A DNA stretch of 27,012 bases from SIG459 sp045638085 (GTDB lineage Bacteria > Bacillota > Clostridia > Oscillospirales > Oscillospiraceae), in assembly GCA_045638085.1 (NCBI GenBank), contig JAZUAQ010000163.1, forward strand, positions 1-27,012. The letters run 5' to 3'. The translations under genes and the position numbers were made by a program. Below, one piece after another: positions 7,729 through 16,245 of the stretch (position 1 is the stretch's first letter; each line of letters starts with the position of its first letter). The notes under the pieces were generated by a model. It searched no databases. It saw only the letters and a program-made list of their open reading frames with translations, and was not told the DNA's origin.

Positions 7729-8643
7729 ATGATATATTCCGATATAACAGAACTTATAGGCAAAACCCCTGCCGTTAGACTTGGCGGCATAGAGAGGCAT
7801 TTCGATTGCCAAGCTCGTATCATCGCAAAGCTGGAACGCTTCAACCCTGCAGGGAGCGCAAAAGATCGCGTTGCAATTTCTATGATTAAAGCGGCAGAAG
7901 CAGAGGGGATTCTTTCCCCCGGAGGTCTTATTATAGAGCCTACAAGCGGCAACACCGGTATCGGTCTCGCAGCTTGCGCAGCTGTTTTAGGCTATAGCTG
8001 CTGCATTATTATGCCCGACAGTATGAGTCGCGAGCGAATCAGCCTAATTTCCGCTTATGGTGCAGAGGTTTTTCTCACCCCTGGAGCAGAAGGAATGAGC
8101 GGCTGCATAGCGAAAGCCGAGGAAATCAAGGCACAAAATCCGGGAAGCATCATTGCAGGTCAGTTTGAAAACCCCAATAATCCTCTTGCCCATTATTATG
8201 GAACGGGCCCCGAAATCTGGGAGGATTGCGAAGGAAATATTGATATTTTTGTCTCCACTGTAGGCACGGGCGGCACAATAAGCGGAACAGGCAGATACCT
8301 TAAAGAGAAAAATCCTCATATCAAGGTTATAGCCGTTGAGCCCGCGGCTTCCCCCCTTCTTTCTAAAGGCAAGGCTGCTCCCCACGCAATTCAGGGAATA
8401 GGCGCTAACTTTATTCCTGAAGTTCTCGACACAAATATTTATGACGAAATAATCTGCTGCAGTGACGAGAATGCGCTTAGCACCATGAAAACTCTTGCCA
8501 AAACCGACGGCCTGCTTTGCGGAGTTTCCTCCGGTGCTGCTCTCTGGGTGGCCGCAGAGCTCGGAAAACGCTCCGAAAACAATGGCAAAACCATTGTAGC
8601 GCTTCTCCCGGATACGGGCGAAAGATATTTAAGCATATTTTAA
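7729..8643 (+). CDS. cysK: Cysteine synthase (O-acetylserine sulfhydrylase)
   Basis: This 304-residue PLP enzyme makes cysteine from O-acetylserine and sulfide in the cytoplasm. The Schiff-base lysine is K45 in NPAGSAKDR, the substrate loop is TSGNTG (72-77), the phosphate-binding loop is GTGGTISGTG (about 176-185), and the C-terminal PDTGERYLS motif is the family hallmark. Length is normal. It starts five bases after the parvulin-like gene with only a weak AAGG site, so translation is probably coupled. No T-box or other leader precedes it. CysM or a cystathionine beta-synthase-like homologue is possible but less likely given the motif set. Confidence 0.95.
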   Translation: MIYSDITELIGKTPAVRLGGIERHFDCQARIIAKLERFNPAGSAKDRVAISMIKAAEAEGILSPGGLIIEPTSGNTGIGLAACAAVLGYSCCIIMPDSMSRERISLISAYGAEVFLTPGAEGMSGCIAKAEEIKAQNPGSIIAGQFENPNNPLAHYYGTGPEIWEDCEGNIDIFVSTVGTGGTISGTGRYLKEKNPHIKVIAVEPAASPLLSKGKAAPHAIQGIGANFIPEVLDTNIYDEIICCSDENALSTMKTLAKTDGLLCGVSSGAALWVAAELGKRSENNGKTIVALLPDTGERYLSIF

Positions 8644-8644
8644 G

Positions 8645-8677
8645 ATAAAACTGCCCGATTTTGTCGGGCAGTTTTAT
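8645..8677 (+). terminator. Rho-independent terminator of cysK
   Basis: A 14-base perfect stem (8645-8658 and 8664-8677), GC-rich core CTGCCCGA, loop TTTTG and a T-rich 3' arm begin immediately after the cysK stop. Confidence 0.88.
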
Positions 8678-8697
8678 TACTTTGTTGCTATTCTTGT

Positions 8698-8726
8698 TTG
8701 ACATATAGTTTGTTAAGTGATTAAAT
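8698..8726 (+). promoter_or_regulatory. Predicted sigma-A promoter of the aldo/keto reductase gene
   Basis: TTGACA (8698-8703) and TTAAAT (8721-8726) are separated by 17 bases. The -10 lies just downstream of an in-frame GTG at 8717, which would therefore be outside the transcript; this supports the ATG at 8756. Confidence 0.55.
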
Positions 8727-8755
8727 TTATCTATAACTCGAAGGGAGTTGCTGAC

Positions 8756-9796
8756 ATGAAGCATATTACACTTGGAAGCACGGGCATCATTACGCCGCAG
8801 AATGGCTTTGGCGCTCTTCCAATACAAAGAGACACCACCGAAGTTGCTGTCAAGCTTCTCAGAAAAGCCTACGAAGGCGGAATGACTTTCTTTGATACCG
8901 CCCGAGTATATACTGACAGCGAAGAAAAAATCGGTATCGCCTTTGGGGAAATGGGTATAAGAGATAAAATTTATATTGCAACTAAAACACCTGCTCTTAC
9001 ACCCGAAGAATTTTGGCGAGATCTCGACAGCTCTTTGACGCTGATGAAAACTGATTACATAGATATCTATCAGTTCCATAATCCTCCCCAATGCTTTCTT
9101 CCCGGCGACGGCAGTGGGATGTATGAATGTATGCTTGAGGCAAAAGCCCAAGGCAAAATCAGGCACATAGGTCTGACAAGTCATCTTCTTCACGTTGCCC
9201 ATGAGTGCGTGGATTCAGGAATGTATGAAACCCTTCAGTTTCCTCTGTCTTACCTTACGGGCGAAGAAGAGATGGAACTCGTTGCAAAATGCGCAAAGGC
9301 AAATATGGGCTATATTGCAATGAAGGGTCTTGCCGGCGGTCTTATTACAAATTCAGCCGCAGCCTTTTCCTTTATGCTTGATTTTGACAATGTAATACCC
9401 ATCTGGGGTGTGCAGCATGAATATGAGCTTGATGAATTTTTAAGCTATATGGAAATCCAGCCTGAAATAACAGATGAAATGCGCAAACAGATGATCATTG
9501 ACAAAGAAGAACTTAAGGGTGGCTTTTGCCGAAGCTGCGGTTATTGTATGCCCTGCCCCGCAGATATAAATATACGTCAGGCCGCAAGAATGAGTCTAAT
9601 GATACGCCGCTCTCCTCACCAGCAATTTTTGACCACACAGTGGCATGAAGAAATGGCAAAGATTGAAAATTGCATAAATTGCGGACAATGCTTAAAAAAA
9701 TGTCCCTATGGACTTGATACGCCTAATTTGCTTAGGGCAAACTATGAGGATTATAAAAAAATAGTATCAGGCGAAATTGACGTATCAAATCATTAA
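8756..9796 (+). CDS. Aldo/keto reductase with C-terminal 4Fe-4S ferredoxin-type domain
   Basis: The 346-residue protein has an N-terminal TIM-barrel oxidoreductase domain: GFGALPIQ near the start, catalytic-type FFDTARVYTDSEEKIG, the TKTP strand, and YQFHNP. After it come two cysteine clusters: CRSCGYCMPCP (about residue 257) and CINCGQCLKKCP (about 303), enough for one or two 4Fe-4S centres. Such fused enzymes are common in anaerobes; the electron donor may be ferredoxin rather than or in addition to NAD(P)H. The ATG has AAGGGAG nine bases upstream. A longer reading from GTG 8717 is unlikely because it overlaps the promoter. The gene stands alone between two terminators, so its substrate is unknown. 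Confidence 0.9.
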   Translation: MKHITLGSTGIITPQNGFGALPIQRDTTEVAVKLLRKAYEGGMTFFDTARVYTDSEEKIGIAFGEMGIRDKIYIATKTPALTPEEFWRDLDSSLTLMKTDYIDIYQFHNPPQCFLPGDGSGMYECMLEAKAQGKIRHIGLTSHLLHVAHECVDSGMYETLQFPLSYLTGEEEMELVAKCAKANMGYIAMKGLAGGLITNSAAAFSFMLDFDNVIPIWGVQHEYELDEFLSYMEIQPEITDEMRKQMIIDKEELKGGFCRSCGYCMPCPADINIRQAARMSLMIRRSPHQQFLTTQWHEEMAKIENCINCGQCLKKCPYGLDTPNLLRANYEDYKKIVSGEIDVSNH

Positions 9797-9830
9797 AAAA
9801 TAAGCAGCAATATTTTGCTGCTTATTTTTT
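9795..9830 (+). terminator. Rho-independent terminator of the aldo/keto reductase gene
   Basis: A 16-base perfect stem (9795-9810 and 9815-9830) around a TATT loop, with a GCAGCAA core and a terminal T tract, lies directly at the stop codon. Confidence 0.88.
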
Positions 9831-9831
9831 G

Positions 9832-9861
9832 TTTACAAAAAGTATGTAATTGAGGTATACT
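9832..9861 (+). promoter_or_regulatory. Predicted promoter of the DUF1002 gene
   Basis: TTTACA (9832-9837) and TATACT (9856-9861) are separated by 18 bases, directly after the preceding terminator. A GAAAGGAA ribosome binding site precedes the ATG at 9907. Confidence 0.5.
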
Positions 9862-9906
9862 ATGCACTCGTGACCCAATATATTATTTCTGAAAGGAACT
9901 TCATAT

Positions 9907-10791
9907 ATGAAAAAAATAATTTCTTTTGTTCTATGCTTTGTGATTCTATGCTCTTTCGGCAGCGCCTTTGCCGACAAGGCTAAGGCAGGAGAAGCAAGAG
10001 CTGCTATAGGCGCAAACCTCAGCGAGGATCAGATTAACGCTGTTTATTCAATGTTCGGTGTAAATCGCGGAGATGTTAAAGAGCTTACCGTGACAAATGC
10101 GGAAGAGCGCAGTTATCTTGAAGGCTTCGTTGAGAGCTCACTTATAGGAACAAACTCTATATCATGCGTATATATCGAAGTCCTTGCAGAAGGCGAAGGC
10201 CTTCAGATTGCAACCCAGAATATCAGCTGGTGCACTCAGGAAATGTTTGTTAATGCTCTTGTTACAGCCGGTATATATGACGCTAAGATAATCGTTGCTG
10301 CCCCCTTCCCCGTTTCCGGCACTGCAGCAATGACCGGAATTTACAAGGCATACGAAGACATTACCGGTGAAAAAATTGATGAAGCCGTCAAGCTTATGGG
10401 CACTCAGGAGCTTGTTATCACTGGTGAGCTTGCTGAGGAAATCGGAAACTACGACGCAACAGAAATCGTTACCCAGCTCAAGCTTATACTTGATGAAACC
10501 AAGAACATGAGCGATGAGCAGCTTCGCGAGCAGATCAAATCCATAGCCCAGCAATATAATGTTGCTCTCACTGAAACACAATACAATCAGCTTATTTCCC
10601 TTTGCAGATCCTTCGAGAAAATGAACAGTGATGAACTCAGAGAAAAAGTAGAGTATGTTCAGAACACCGCAAAGAAGCTTGCCGAGACTTCAGAAAAAAT
10701 CAGCGGTATAACCCAGAAAATTAAAGTTGTTGTAGAAGAAGTAAGAACTTTCGTAGACAAAGTTATTTCAATATTCAAGCCCAGAGGCTGA
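9907..10791 (+). CDS. Exported DUF1002 family protein
   Basis: The 294-residue product has a signal peptide (about 1-23, MKKIISFVLCFVILCSFGSAFA). It then matches, from memory, the DUF1002 family by the early ANLSEDQINAVYSMFGV segment and the following TVTNAEERSYLEG and AAPFPVSGTAAMTGIYKAYE segments. The last third is helical and charged and may form a coiled coil. The family's role is not established; it is found in Bacilli and Clostridia as an extracellular protein. It is a single-gene unit between two terminators with its own promoter. No catalytic residues can be named. Confidence 0.88.
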   Translation: MKKIISFVLCFVILCSFGSAFADKAKAGEARAAIGANLSEDQINAVYSMFGVNRGDVKELTVTNAEERSYLEGFVESSLIGTNSISCVYIEVLAEGEGLQIATQNISWCTQEMFVNALVTAGIYDAKIIVAAPFPVSGTAAMTGIYKAYEDITGEKIDEAVKLMGTQELVITGELAEEIGNYDATEIVTQLKLILDETKNMSDEQLREQIKSIAQQYNVALTETQYNQLISLCRSFEKMNSDELREKVEYVQNTAKKLAETSEKISGITQKIKVVVEEVRTFVDKVISIFKPRG

Positions 10792-10796
10792 TAAAC

Positions 10797-10828
10797 AAGC
10801 TCCCGAATCCATAGATTCGGGAGCTTTT
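10797..10828. terminator. Terminator between DUF1002 gene and phosphoglucomutase gene
   Basis: A 13-base perfect stem (10797-10809 and 10814-10826) with CATA loop and a TTTT end on the plus strand follows the DUF1002 stop. The minus-strand gene ends at 10841, just before it, so the hairpin can also serve the converging transcript, although its T tract is poorer in that direction. Confidence 0.85.
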
Positions 10829-10840
10829 AACTTATACAAA

Positions 10841-12571
10841 TCAGTTTTTGAGAGTTTCGGCGAATTCAGTATATTTTGCGATTTTTTCAGCGCACTTATC
10901 CTGAGATTCATCGCGAACGAGGAGATAAACCTTAACCTTGGGCTCTGTGCCGGAGGGACGAACAATGAAGCTACTACCATCAGCAAGTTCAAAATAGAGA
11001 ACATTGCTGCCGGAAATATGGGTCTTACCAACTACACCAAGACCACTAACAGAGAGGTCACCGCTCTGGTAGTCGCGCATCTTAACAACGGGAACACCTG
11101 CAATTTCTGCAAGAGGCTCAGCACGAAGTCTTGCCATAAGCGCTGCCATCTTCTGGAGACCGTCAAGTCCGGGCATAACAAGGTTGAGAGTTTTTTCTGC
11201 AAAGTTGCCGTACTTCTCATAAAGTCCGTCAAGCGCATCCTTAAGGCTCATGCCCTTTTCATAGTAGTATGCAGCCATCTCAGCAACCATCATGGAAGCG
11301 GTAACGGCATCCTTATCACGGACATAATCACCCATAAAATAGCCATAGCTCTCTTCGTAAGCAAAGATGCACTCATAGCTTCCAGCGGCTTCCCACTCAG
11401 CAATCTTCTCAGCCATGAACTTAAAGCCGGTGAAGGTATCAACTGTGTATACGCCGTTGCGCTCACAGACTTCCTTTGCCATCTCAGTGGTAACAATGGT
11501 CTTAAGAGCAGCAGGATTTGCGGGCATGGTGCCGGTACGAAGCTTTGCGTTGATAACATAGTCAAGAAGCAGAACGCCCAGCTGATTGCCGCTGATTGCA
11601 ACATATTCGCCGGTTTCGCTCTGACGAACCATAACACCAATTCTGTCGGCATCGGGGTCAGTGCCTATGATTATATCGCTGTTGACCTCTTTTGCAAGAT
11701 CAATTGCAAGATAAAAACCTTCGGGATTTTCGGGGTTGGGGCTAGCTACAGTGGGGAAAGCTCCATCAATGACCATCTGTTCGGGGACGCAGTTAATATG
11801 CTTGATACCCAGTCTGGTAAGAGCTTCAGGAACAAGTTTATGGCCGGTTCCGTGGAAAGGAGTATAGACAATGTGGAACTTATCAGCAACACGCTTGACA
11901 ACCTCTTTGTCTATAGCCTGGCCAAGAACGCGGGCAAGGAACGCCTCGTCAGTTTCCGCACCGAGAATTTCGATATTGCCTGCTGCAACAGCCTCATCAA
12001 AATCAACAGACTTAAAGCCATTGAATATATCGATTTCAGACATCTGCTTTGCAATTTCAGAAGCCTGTCTGGGAGGCAGCTGTGCGCCGTCGGACCAGTA
12101 TACCTTATAGCCATTATATTCCTTGGGGTTGTGGCTTGCGGTGATGTTGAGACCTGCTGCAGCGCCGTAGTATCTGATTGCAAAACTCAGTTCAGGAGTG
12201 GGACGGAGTGCATCAAAAATACGGACATAAATTCCGTTTGCTGCCATAACAGAGGCTGCCTCGCGTGCAAACACCTCGCTGTTGATACGGGAGTCATAGC
12301 AAACAACAACGCCCTTTGCCTTTGCCTCATCACCCTCTGCTGCAATAACGTTGGCAAAAGCCTGGGTTGCATGACGGATGATATGGATGTTCATCTGATG
12401 AAGACCAACCTTCATAGTTCCTCGAAGACCGGCGGTGCCGAAATCAAGAGGAGCAAAAAAGCGGTTTTCAATTTCTTTTTCATCGTTTTTAATGTCGTTG
12501 AGTTCTTTCCACTCGCGTTCGCTGAGAGAGGGGCAATCAAGCCATCTTTCGTATTCTGCCTTATAGTTCAT
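10841..12571 (-). CDS. pgcA: Phosphoglucomutase/phosphomannomutase (alpha-D-phosphohexomutase)
   Basis: This 576-residue enzyme interconverts hexose 1- and 6-phosphates, feeding glucose-1-phosphate into glycolipid, polysaccharide and wall polymers. All four family motifs are visible: active-site serine S146 in NITASHNPKEYNGYK, the metal loop IIGTDPDADRIG, the sugar-binding AYEESYGYFMG, and the C-terminal phosphate-binding RPSGTEPKVK. Length fits the Gram-positive PgcA/PgmB2 group. Its start overlaps the end of the DUF2007-like gene by 11 bases, so it is the last gene of the murA-led run. The name pgcA is by family similarity. Confidence 0.93.
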   Translation of the reverse strand: MNYKAEYERWLDCPSLSEREWKELNDIKNDEKEIENRFFAPLDFGTAGLRGTMKVGLHQMNIHIIRHATQAFANVIAAEGDEAKAKGVVVCYDSRINSEVFAREAASVMAANGIYVRIFDALRPTPELSFAIRYYGAAAGLNITASHNPKEYNGYKVYWSDGAQLPPRQASEIAKQMSEIDIFNGFKSVDFDEAVAAGNIEILGAETDEAFLARVLGQAIDKEVVKRVADKFHIVYTPFHGTGHKLVPEALTRLGIKHINCVPEQMVIDGAFPTVASPNPENPEGFYLAIDLAKEVNSDIIIGTDPDADRIGVMVRQSETGEYVAISGNQLGVLLLDYVINAKLRTGTMPANPAALKTIVTTEMAKEVCERNGVYTVDTFTGFKFMAEKIAEWEAAGSYECIFAYEESYGYFMGDYVRDKDAVTASMMVAEMAAYYYEKGMSLKDALDGLYEKYGNFAEKTLNLVMPGLDGLQKMAALMARLRAEPLAEIAGVPVVKMRDYQSGDLSVSGLGVVGKTHISGSNVLYFELADGSSFIVRPSGTEPKVKVYLLVRDESQDKCAEKIAKYTEFAETLKN

Positions 12572-12866
12572 CAGGTTCAGCCTCCATTAATTCTTTTGCC
12601 TGTTCATACATAGTTTCGGGGACATAAATGCAGCTTCCCGTTCCGGACATTCCAAGAACAAGTTTTCCGAAATCTCCATCTCCGGGATGAGATACCAATG
12701 CAGGGATGCCAAAAGACTCCAGCATACTGACTATCATAGTGTCAGCCATATCCAGACTTGAGATATGAATCAGCAGCTTGGGAGCAACGGGATCGCCATT
12801 TTCGTCCTTTGGCCATTTTTTATAGAGTTCACCGGGTTTGGGTCTTCGTCCGAATTGCTCAAACAT
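12561..12866 (-). CDS. Small DUF2007-like protein (putative signal-transducing family)
   Basis: The 101-residue protein contains a compact alpha/beta core with the pattern LLIHISSLDMADTMIVSMLESFGIPALVS and a YVPETMYEQAKELM tail. This resembles the DUF2007 family, whose members look like ACT- or PII-type small domains; no function is established. No membrane segment or catalytic motif is seen. A good AAAGGA site precedes the ATG, and the 3' end overlaps phosphoglucomutase by 11 bases, which implies translational coupling. It sits 21 bases after rlmH. Confidence 0.75.
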   Translation of the reverse strand: MFEQFGRRPKPGELYKKWPKDENGDPVAPKLLIHISSLDMADTMIVSMLESFGIPALVSHPGDGDFGKLVLGMSGTGSCIYVPETMYEQAKELMEAEPDEL

Positions 12867-12887
12867 AATAATCTATCCTTTCCCGAT

Positions 12888-13370
12888 TTATTTATGATAT
12901 TTGCTTCCTTCAATTATTGTGAATGCACGGTAAATCTGCTCTCCAACCATCACTCTTGCAAGATGATGAGGGAAGGTCATTCTGGACATGGAAAGCCGAA
13001 GGTCTGCCTGATTTTTAATGCGCTGAGAAAGACCGCAGCTTCCACCTATTACAAAGCAAATTTTGCTTTTACCGGAATTTGTCCACTTTTCAAAAACATT
13101 GGCAAGATCTGTGCTGCTTTTCATTTCTCCTTCAATGCACATCGCGCAAAGGGCAGCACCAGAAGGAATCTGCTTTTCAATTTCAGCAGCCTCTTTTTCG
13201 AGAGCAGCAGTTATCTCTTTTTCGGAAGGATTTTCGGAAAGCCTCTGTTCAGCAAGCTCTATGAGTTCAAATTTACAGTAAGCACCCAGCCTTTTTTTAT
13301 ACTCATCAAAGGCGCTGATATAATGCTTTTCCTTCATTTTGCCGACACAAATCAGCTTGACGTTCAGCAT
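12888..13370 (-). CDS. rlmH: 23S rRNA pseudouridine-1915 N3-methyltransferase
   Basis: The 160-residue product matches RlmH, a SPOUT-class methyltransferase that modifies pseudouridine 1915 of helix 69 in the 70S ribosome using S-adenosylmethionine. The signatures are MLNVKLICVGKMKEKHY at the start, CFVIGGSCGLSQRI (SAM-binding knot) and the C-terminal LSMSRMTFPHHLARVMVGEQIYRAFTIIEGSKYHK, which is nearly invariant in the family. The length is usual. Its ATG overlaps the walJ stop by seven bases (ATGCTGA). This walJ-rlmH adjacency is common in Firmicutes. Confidence 0.97.
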   Translation of the reverse strand: MLNVKLICVGKMKEKHYISAFDEYKKRLGAYCKFELIELAEQRLSENPSEKEITAALEKEAAEIEKQIPSGAALCAMCIEGEMKSSTDLANVFEKWTNSGKSKICFVIGGSCGLSQRIKNQADLRLSMSRMTFPHHLARVMVGEQIYRAFTIIEGSKYHK

Positions 13371-14143
13371 TTATCTTCACCGCCTATCTCAAGACTGAGG
13401 AGTTCTGCTTCAGGGGCAACATATATCTTTGCTCCCCTGCCGGACAACGCTGAATTTACAGCGGAAAAAGCCTTGGAGGGAGTATTATTTTCTTTGCTCA
13501 AATGACCAAGAATAAAATATTGTGTGCCGTCAGTGCATAGCTTGGATGCAAGCGCGGCGCAGTCATCATTGGATAAATGACCTTTCGGAGAAAGAATTCT
13601 CTTTTTCAGATGATATGGATATATACCGTAACGCAGCATATCAACATCATGGTTTGACTCAATAACAACAGCATCGGAACCGCGAAGTCCCATATAGACT
13701 TCATCGGAAACATATCCCGTATCTGTGGCAAAAGAAAAGGTCTGCTCCCCTTCTATTCTGTATCCTACACTCTCCTCCGTGTCATGACTTGTCGGAAAAG
13801 AGCTGATTTTTATATCGTCAAAAGAAATTTCTGAGCCAACAGGCATAATTTGAATTAATTCAGAAGGACAGAATAAAGAATTGGTCAAATAAGATGCTGT
13901 TGAGCGAGGGCAGAAAACTTTTACAGGATAATGCTTAGTCAGCATTCTGAGGCCGCTGATGTGGTCAGAATGCTGATGAGTGATAAGTATTGCGTCAACA
14001 TCCTTGGGGCTAAGTGAATTATCCGAAAGGCATGAACATATGCGGCGCATGGAAATTCCAGCGTCGATTAGGAAATTTCTGCCGTTTACGGAGACAAGGG
14101 TACAATTCCCTTTGCTTCCGCTGGCAAATGTACAGATTTTCAT
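13364..14143 (-). CDS. walJ: MBL-fold metallohydrolase of the WalJ/YycJ family
   Basis: The 259-residue protein has the metallo-beta-lactamase-fold metal site ITHQHSDHISG (H56, H58, D60, H61) and downstream SNHDVDML and LGHLSKEN segments that supply further ligands. In Bacillus, YycJ/WalJ is encoded with the WalKR cell-wall regulators and is linked to DNA repair or cell-division coordination; it probably acts as a nuclease. No walK or walR is adjacent here. It lies five bases after murA and overlaps rlmH by seven bases. Confidence 0.92.
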   Translation of the reverse strand: MKICTFASGSKGNCTLVSVNGRNFLIDAGISMRRICSCLSDNSLSPKDVDAILITHQHSDHISGLRMLTKHYPVKVFCPRSTASYLTNSLFCPSELIQIMPVGSEISFDDIKISSFPTSHDTEESVGYRIEGEQTFSFATDTGYVSDEVYMGLRGSDAVVIESNHDVDMLRYGIYPYHLKKRILSPKGHLSNDDCAALASKLCTDGTQYFILGHLSKENNTPSKAFSAVNSALSGRGAKIYVAPEAELLSLEIGGEDKC

Positions 14144-14148
14144 TAATT

Positions 14149-15453
14149 TTAAACAGCTTTGGAAATAGCTATGTCATCGGACTTGGGCTCGGGATCGGAA
14201 ACCTTAACGATATCCGCGCCGAGATTTCTCAGCTTACCAACGAAGTCCTGATATCCGCGTTCAATATAAATAATATCCTCGATGGTGGTAGTGCCTTCTG
14301 CGCAAAGGCCGGCAATTACCATTGCAGCACCGGCACGAAGATCGCAGGCCGCAACGCGTGCACCATAGAGCTTATCAACACCCTGGATAACAGCGGTTTT
14401 TCCGTCCACCTGAATTTCTGCGCCCATTTTGCGAAGCTCGTTGACATATTTATAGCGGTTATCCCAAACGCCCTCAGTGACAACACTTGTACCGTTGGCT
14501 ATTGCCAAAACAGTGCTAACCTGAGGCTGCATATCAGTGGGGAAACCGGGATAAGGAAGAGTCTTAATATTGGTGTGGGTCAGCTGGCCATTGCTTCTGA
14601 CTGTTACAAAATCTTCGCCCTCTTCAATCTCAACGCCCATTTCGAGAAGCTTTGCGCTTATGCAGTCAAGATGCTTGGGAATAACGTTGGTGAGAGTAAC
14701 CTCGCCGCCGGTGCCTGCAACAGCTGCCATATAAGTGCCTGCTTCAATCTGGTCGGGAATAAGTGCATAACTTCCACCGTGGAGTTTTTCAACACCGCGG
14801 ACCTTGATAACGTCGGTACCTGCGCCGCGGATGTCAGCACCCATGGAGTTGTGGAAGTTTGCAAGATCAACAATATGGGGCTCACGGGCAACATTTTCTA
14901 TAACGGTAACGCCGTCTGCCATAGTAGCTGCAATCATAACGTTAATGGTTGCACCGACGGAAACCTTATCAAGATAAATGCGGGCACCCTTAAGGCGGCC
15001 ACCCTTTGCCTCGGCCTTAATAAAGCCGCGGCTGATATCCATAACTGCGCCAAGAGCCTTCATGCCCTTGATGTGCTGGTCGATGGGTCTGACACCGAAA
15101 TTACAGCCACCGGGCATAGTGGTGCTTGCCTTACCGAAACGGCCAAGCATAGATCCGATAAGATAATAAGAAGCTCTAATCTGACGGGTAAGCTCATAAA
15201 TATCATCGGAAAGATGAACATTGGTGCAGTCTATATCAAAAGTATTGTCATTTATAAATTTGATTTTAGCTCCCATAAGAGAGAGCATTTCAAGAAGCTT
15301 TGTCGTATCGCTTATCTGGGGAATATTCTCAATACGGCAAACACCCTCTACCATAAGGGCAGCGGGAATAATGGCAACTGCGGCGTTTTTAGCGCCGGAT
15401 ATATCAACTTGTCCAAAGAGCTTTTTACCGCCCTTGACTACATATTTATCCAA
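14149..15453 (-). CDS. murA: UDP-N-acetylglucosamine 1-carboxyvinyltransferase
   Basis: The 434-residue enzyme adds enolpyruvate to UDP-GlcNAc, the first committed step of peptidoglycan synthesis in the cytoplasm. The conserved ISGAKNAA (K22, N23) and the loop TMPGGCNFGVRPIDQH with C117, the equivalent of Cys115 of the E. coli enzyme (the fosfomycin target), are present. The start is TTG at 15451-15453, with only an AGGTTGGTG-like ribosome binding site, and the leader contains several dyads (15477-15507). It heads the minus-strand run that ends with phosphoglucomutase. Clostridia often have two murA copies; I cannot tell here which one this is. Confidence 0.95.
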   Translation of the reverse strand: MDKYVVKGGKKLFGQVDISGAKNAAVAIIPAALMVEGVCRIENIPQISDTTKLLEMLSLMGAKIKFINDNTFDIDCTNVHLSDDIYELTRQIRASYYLIGSMLGRFGKASTTMPGGCNFGVRPIDQHIKGMKALGAVMDISRGFIKAEAKGGRLKGARIYLDKVSVGATINVMIAATMADGVTVIENVAREPHIVDLANFHNSMGADIRGAGTDVIKVRGVEKLHGGSYALIPDQIEAGTYMAAVAGTGGEVTLTNVIPKHLDCISAKLLEMGVEIEEGEDFVTVRSNGQLTHTNIKTLPYPGFPTDMQPQVSTVLAIANGTSVVTEGVWDNRYKYVNELRKMGAEIQVDGKTAVIQGVDKLYGARVAACDLRAGAAMVIAGLCAEGTTTIEDIIYIERGYQDFVGKLRNLGADIVKVSDPEPKSDDIAISKAV

Positions 15454-15476
15454 AATAACACCAACCTAATAGGTAA

Positions 15477-15507
15477 TTAATCGATTAAAGGTTATTACAC
15501 TATAACC
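15477..15507. repeat. Two adjacent dyads in the murA leader
   Basis: A perfect 12-base palindrome TTAATCGATTAA (15477-15488) is followed directly by GGTTAT/ATAACC arms (15490-15495 and 15502-15507) with a 6-base centre. They lie 24-54 bases upstream of the TTG start of murA. They could be operator half-sites or simply AT-rich coincidence. Confidence 0.35.
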
Positions 15508-15572
15508 CAATTTCAAATGTTACCATAACAAGCTAAAAATTGCAAGTTATTTGATACATTTGAAGCAAAGCA

Positions 15573-16124
15573 TCATTTAATGGTATCCAGATACATTTTT
15601 GCTTTCAAAATAGCTATTATGGTTTTCGCATCGAAAAGCTCATTATTCATAACCATTTCAACGAGGGTGTCGAGAGGATATTTGAGAACATCCAGGTATT
15701 CTCCCTCATCAAGATGGGCATTACCCTTCTTCAGGCCGAGAGCAAGATAGGCGTACAACTTTTCGTGGCAATAACCGGGAGAGGGATAAAATTCTCCAAG
15801 ATAAATATATTCCTCTGCGCTGAATCCGGTTTCCTCAGAAAGCTCTCTTACAGCGCACTCAAGGGGGTCCTCTCCTTTTTCAAGCTTACCTGCAGGGGTT
15901 TCGATTATACTTTTCCCAAAGCCATATCTAAACTGTCTGACGCAGTATACATCGCCGTTTTCATCAACAGGAATGACGGTTACGCCCCCATCATGCTCGA
16001 TAATTTCGCGAATAGCTTTGCTTCCATCAATAAGTTCAACTTCATCAACATGCAGATGAACTATCCGACCCTTAAATATATCATTACTGCTGATTTTCTT
16101 TTCAGTATATTCCAAAACCTTCAC
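15573..16124 (-). CDS. NUDIX hydrolase, ADP-ribose pyrophosphatase-like
   Basis: The 183-residue protein carries a complete Nudix box from about residue 78, matching the G-x5-E-x7-R-E-U-x-E-E-x-G-U pattern (GKLEKGEDPLECAVRELSEE then TGF). The sequence around it (VYCVRQFRYGFGKSIIETPAG) is typical of NudF-type enzymes that hydrolyse ADP-ribose to AMP and ribose 5-phosphate. The GTG at 16122-16124 is only one base from AGGAGA. A TTG three codons downstream (16113-16115) has ten-base spacing and could be the true start. The gene lies between a divergent small gene and murA. Confidence 0.9.
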   Translation of the reverse strand: MKVLEYTEKKISSNDIFKGRIVHLHVDEVELIDGSKAIREIIEHDGGVTVIPVDENGDVYCVRQFRYGFGKSIIETPAGKLEKGEDPLECAVRELSEETGFSAEEYIYLGEFYPSPGYCHEKLYAYLALGLKKGNAHLDEGEYLDVLKYPLDTLVEMVMNNELFDAKTIIAILKAKMYLDTIK

Positions 16125-16186
16125 TCTCCTATTTTTGTTGCGTTCATTCTATCACATATGTATCGGCTTTTCCATATTTTTTGCAT

Positions 16187-16214
16187 TTATATGGACATTT
16201 AGCAGTAATATAAT
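16187..16214 (+). promoter_or_regulatory. Possible promoter of the 83-residue unknown gene
   Basis: A consensus TATAAT (16209-16214) has a TTATAT at 16187-16192 (16-base spacing). A GAGGTAG ribosome binding site and the ATG at 16246 follow. Confidence 0.4.
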
Positions 16215-16245
16215 ACGCATATATAGATTGTTGAGGTAGATAAAT

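Noticed and set aside
8717..8755. Upstream GTG start for the aldo/keto reductase
   Set aside because: It overlaps the promoter -10, has no RBS, and adds 13 residues not typical of the family; ATG 8756 has AAGGGAG.
11018..12613. 531-residue open frame on the plus strand
   Set aside because: Antisense to phosphoglucomutase, whose four catalytic motifs are intact; Cys/Asn-rich composition without motifs is typical of a shadow frame.
14014..15480. 488-residue open frame on the plus strand
   Set aside because: Antisense to murA, which is complete with its catalytic loop; no RBS or domain supports the plus-strand frame.
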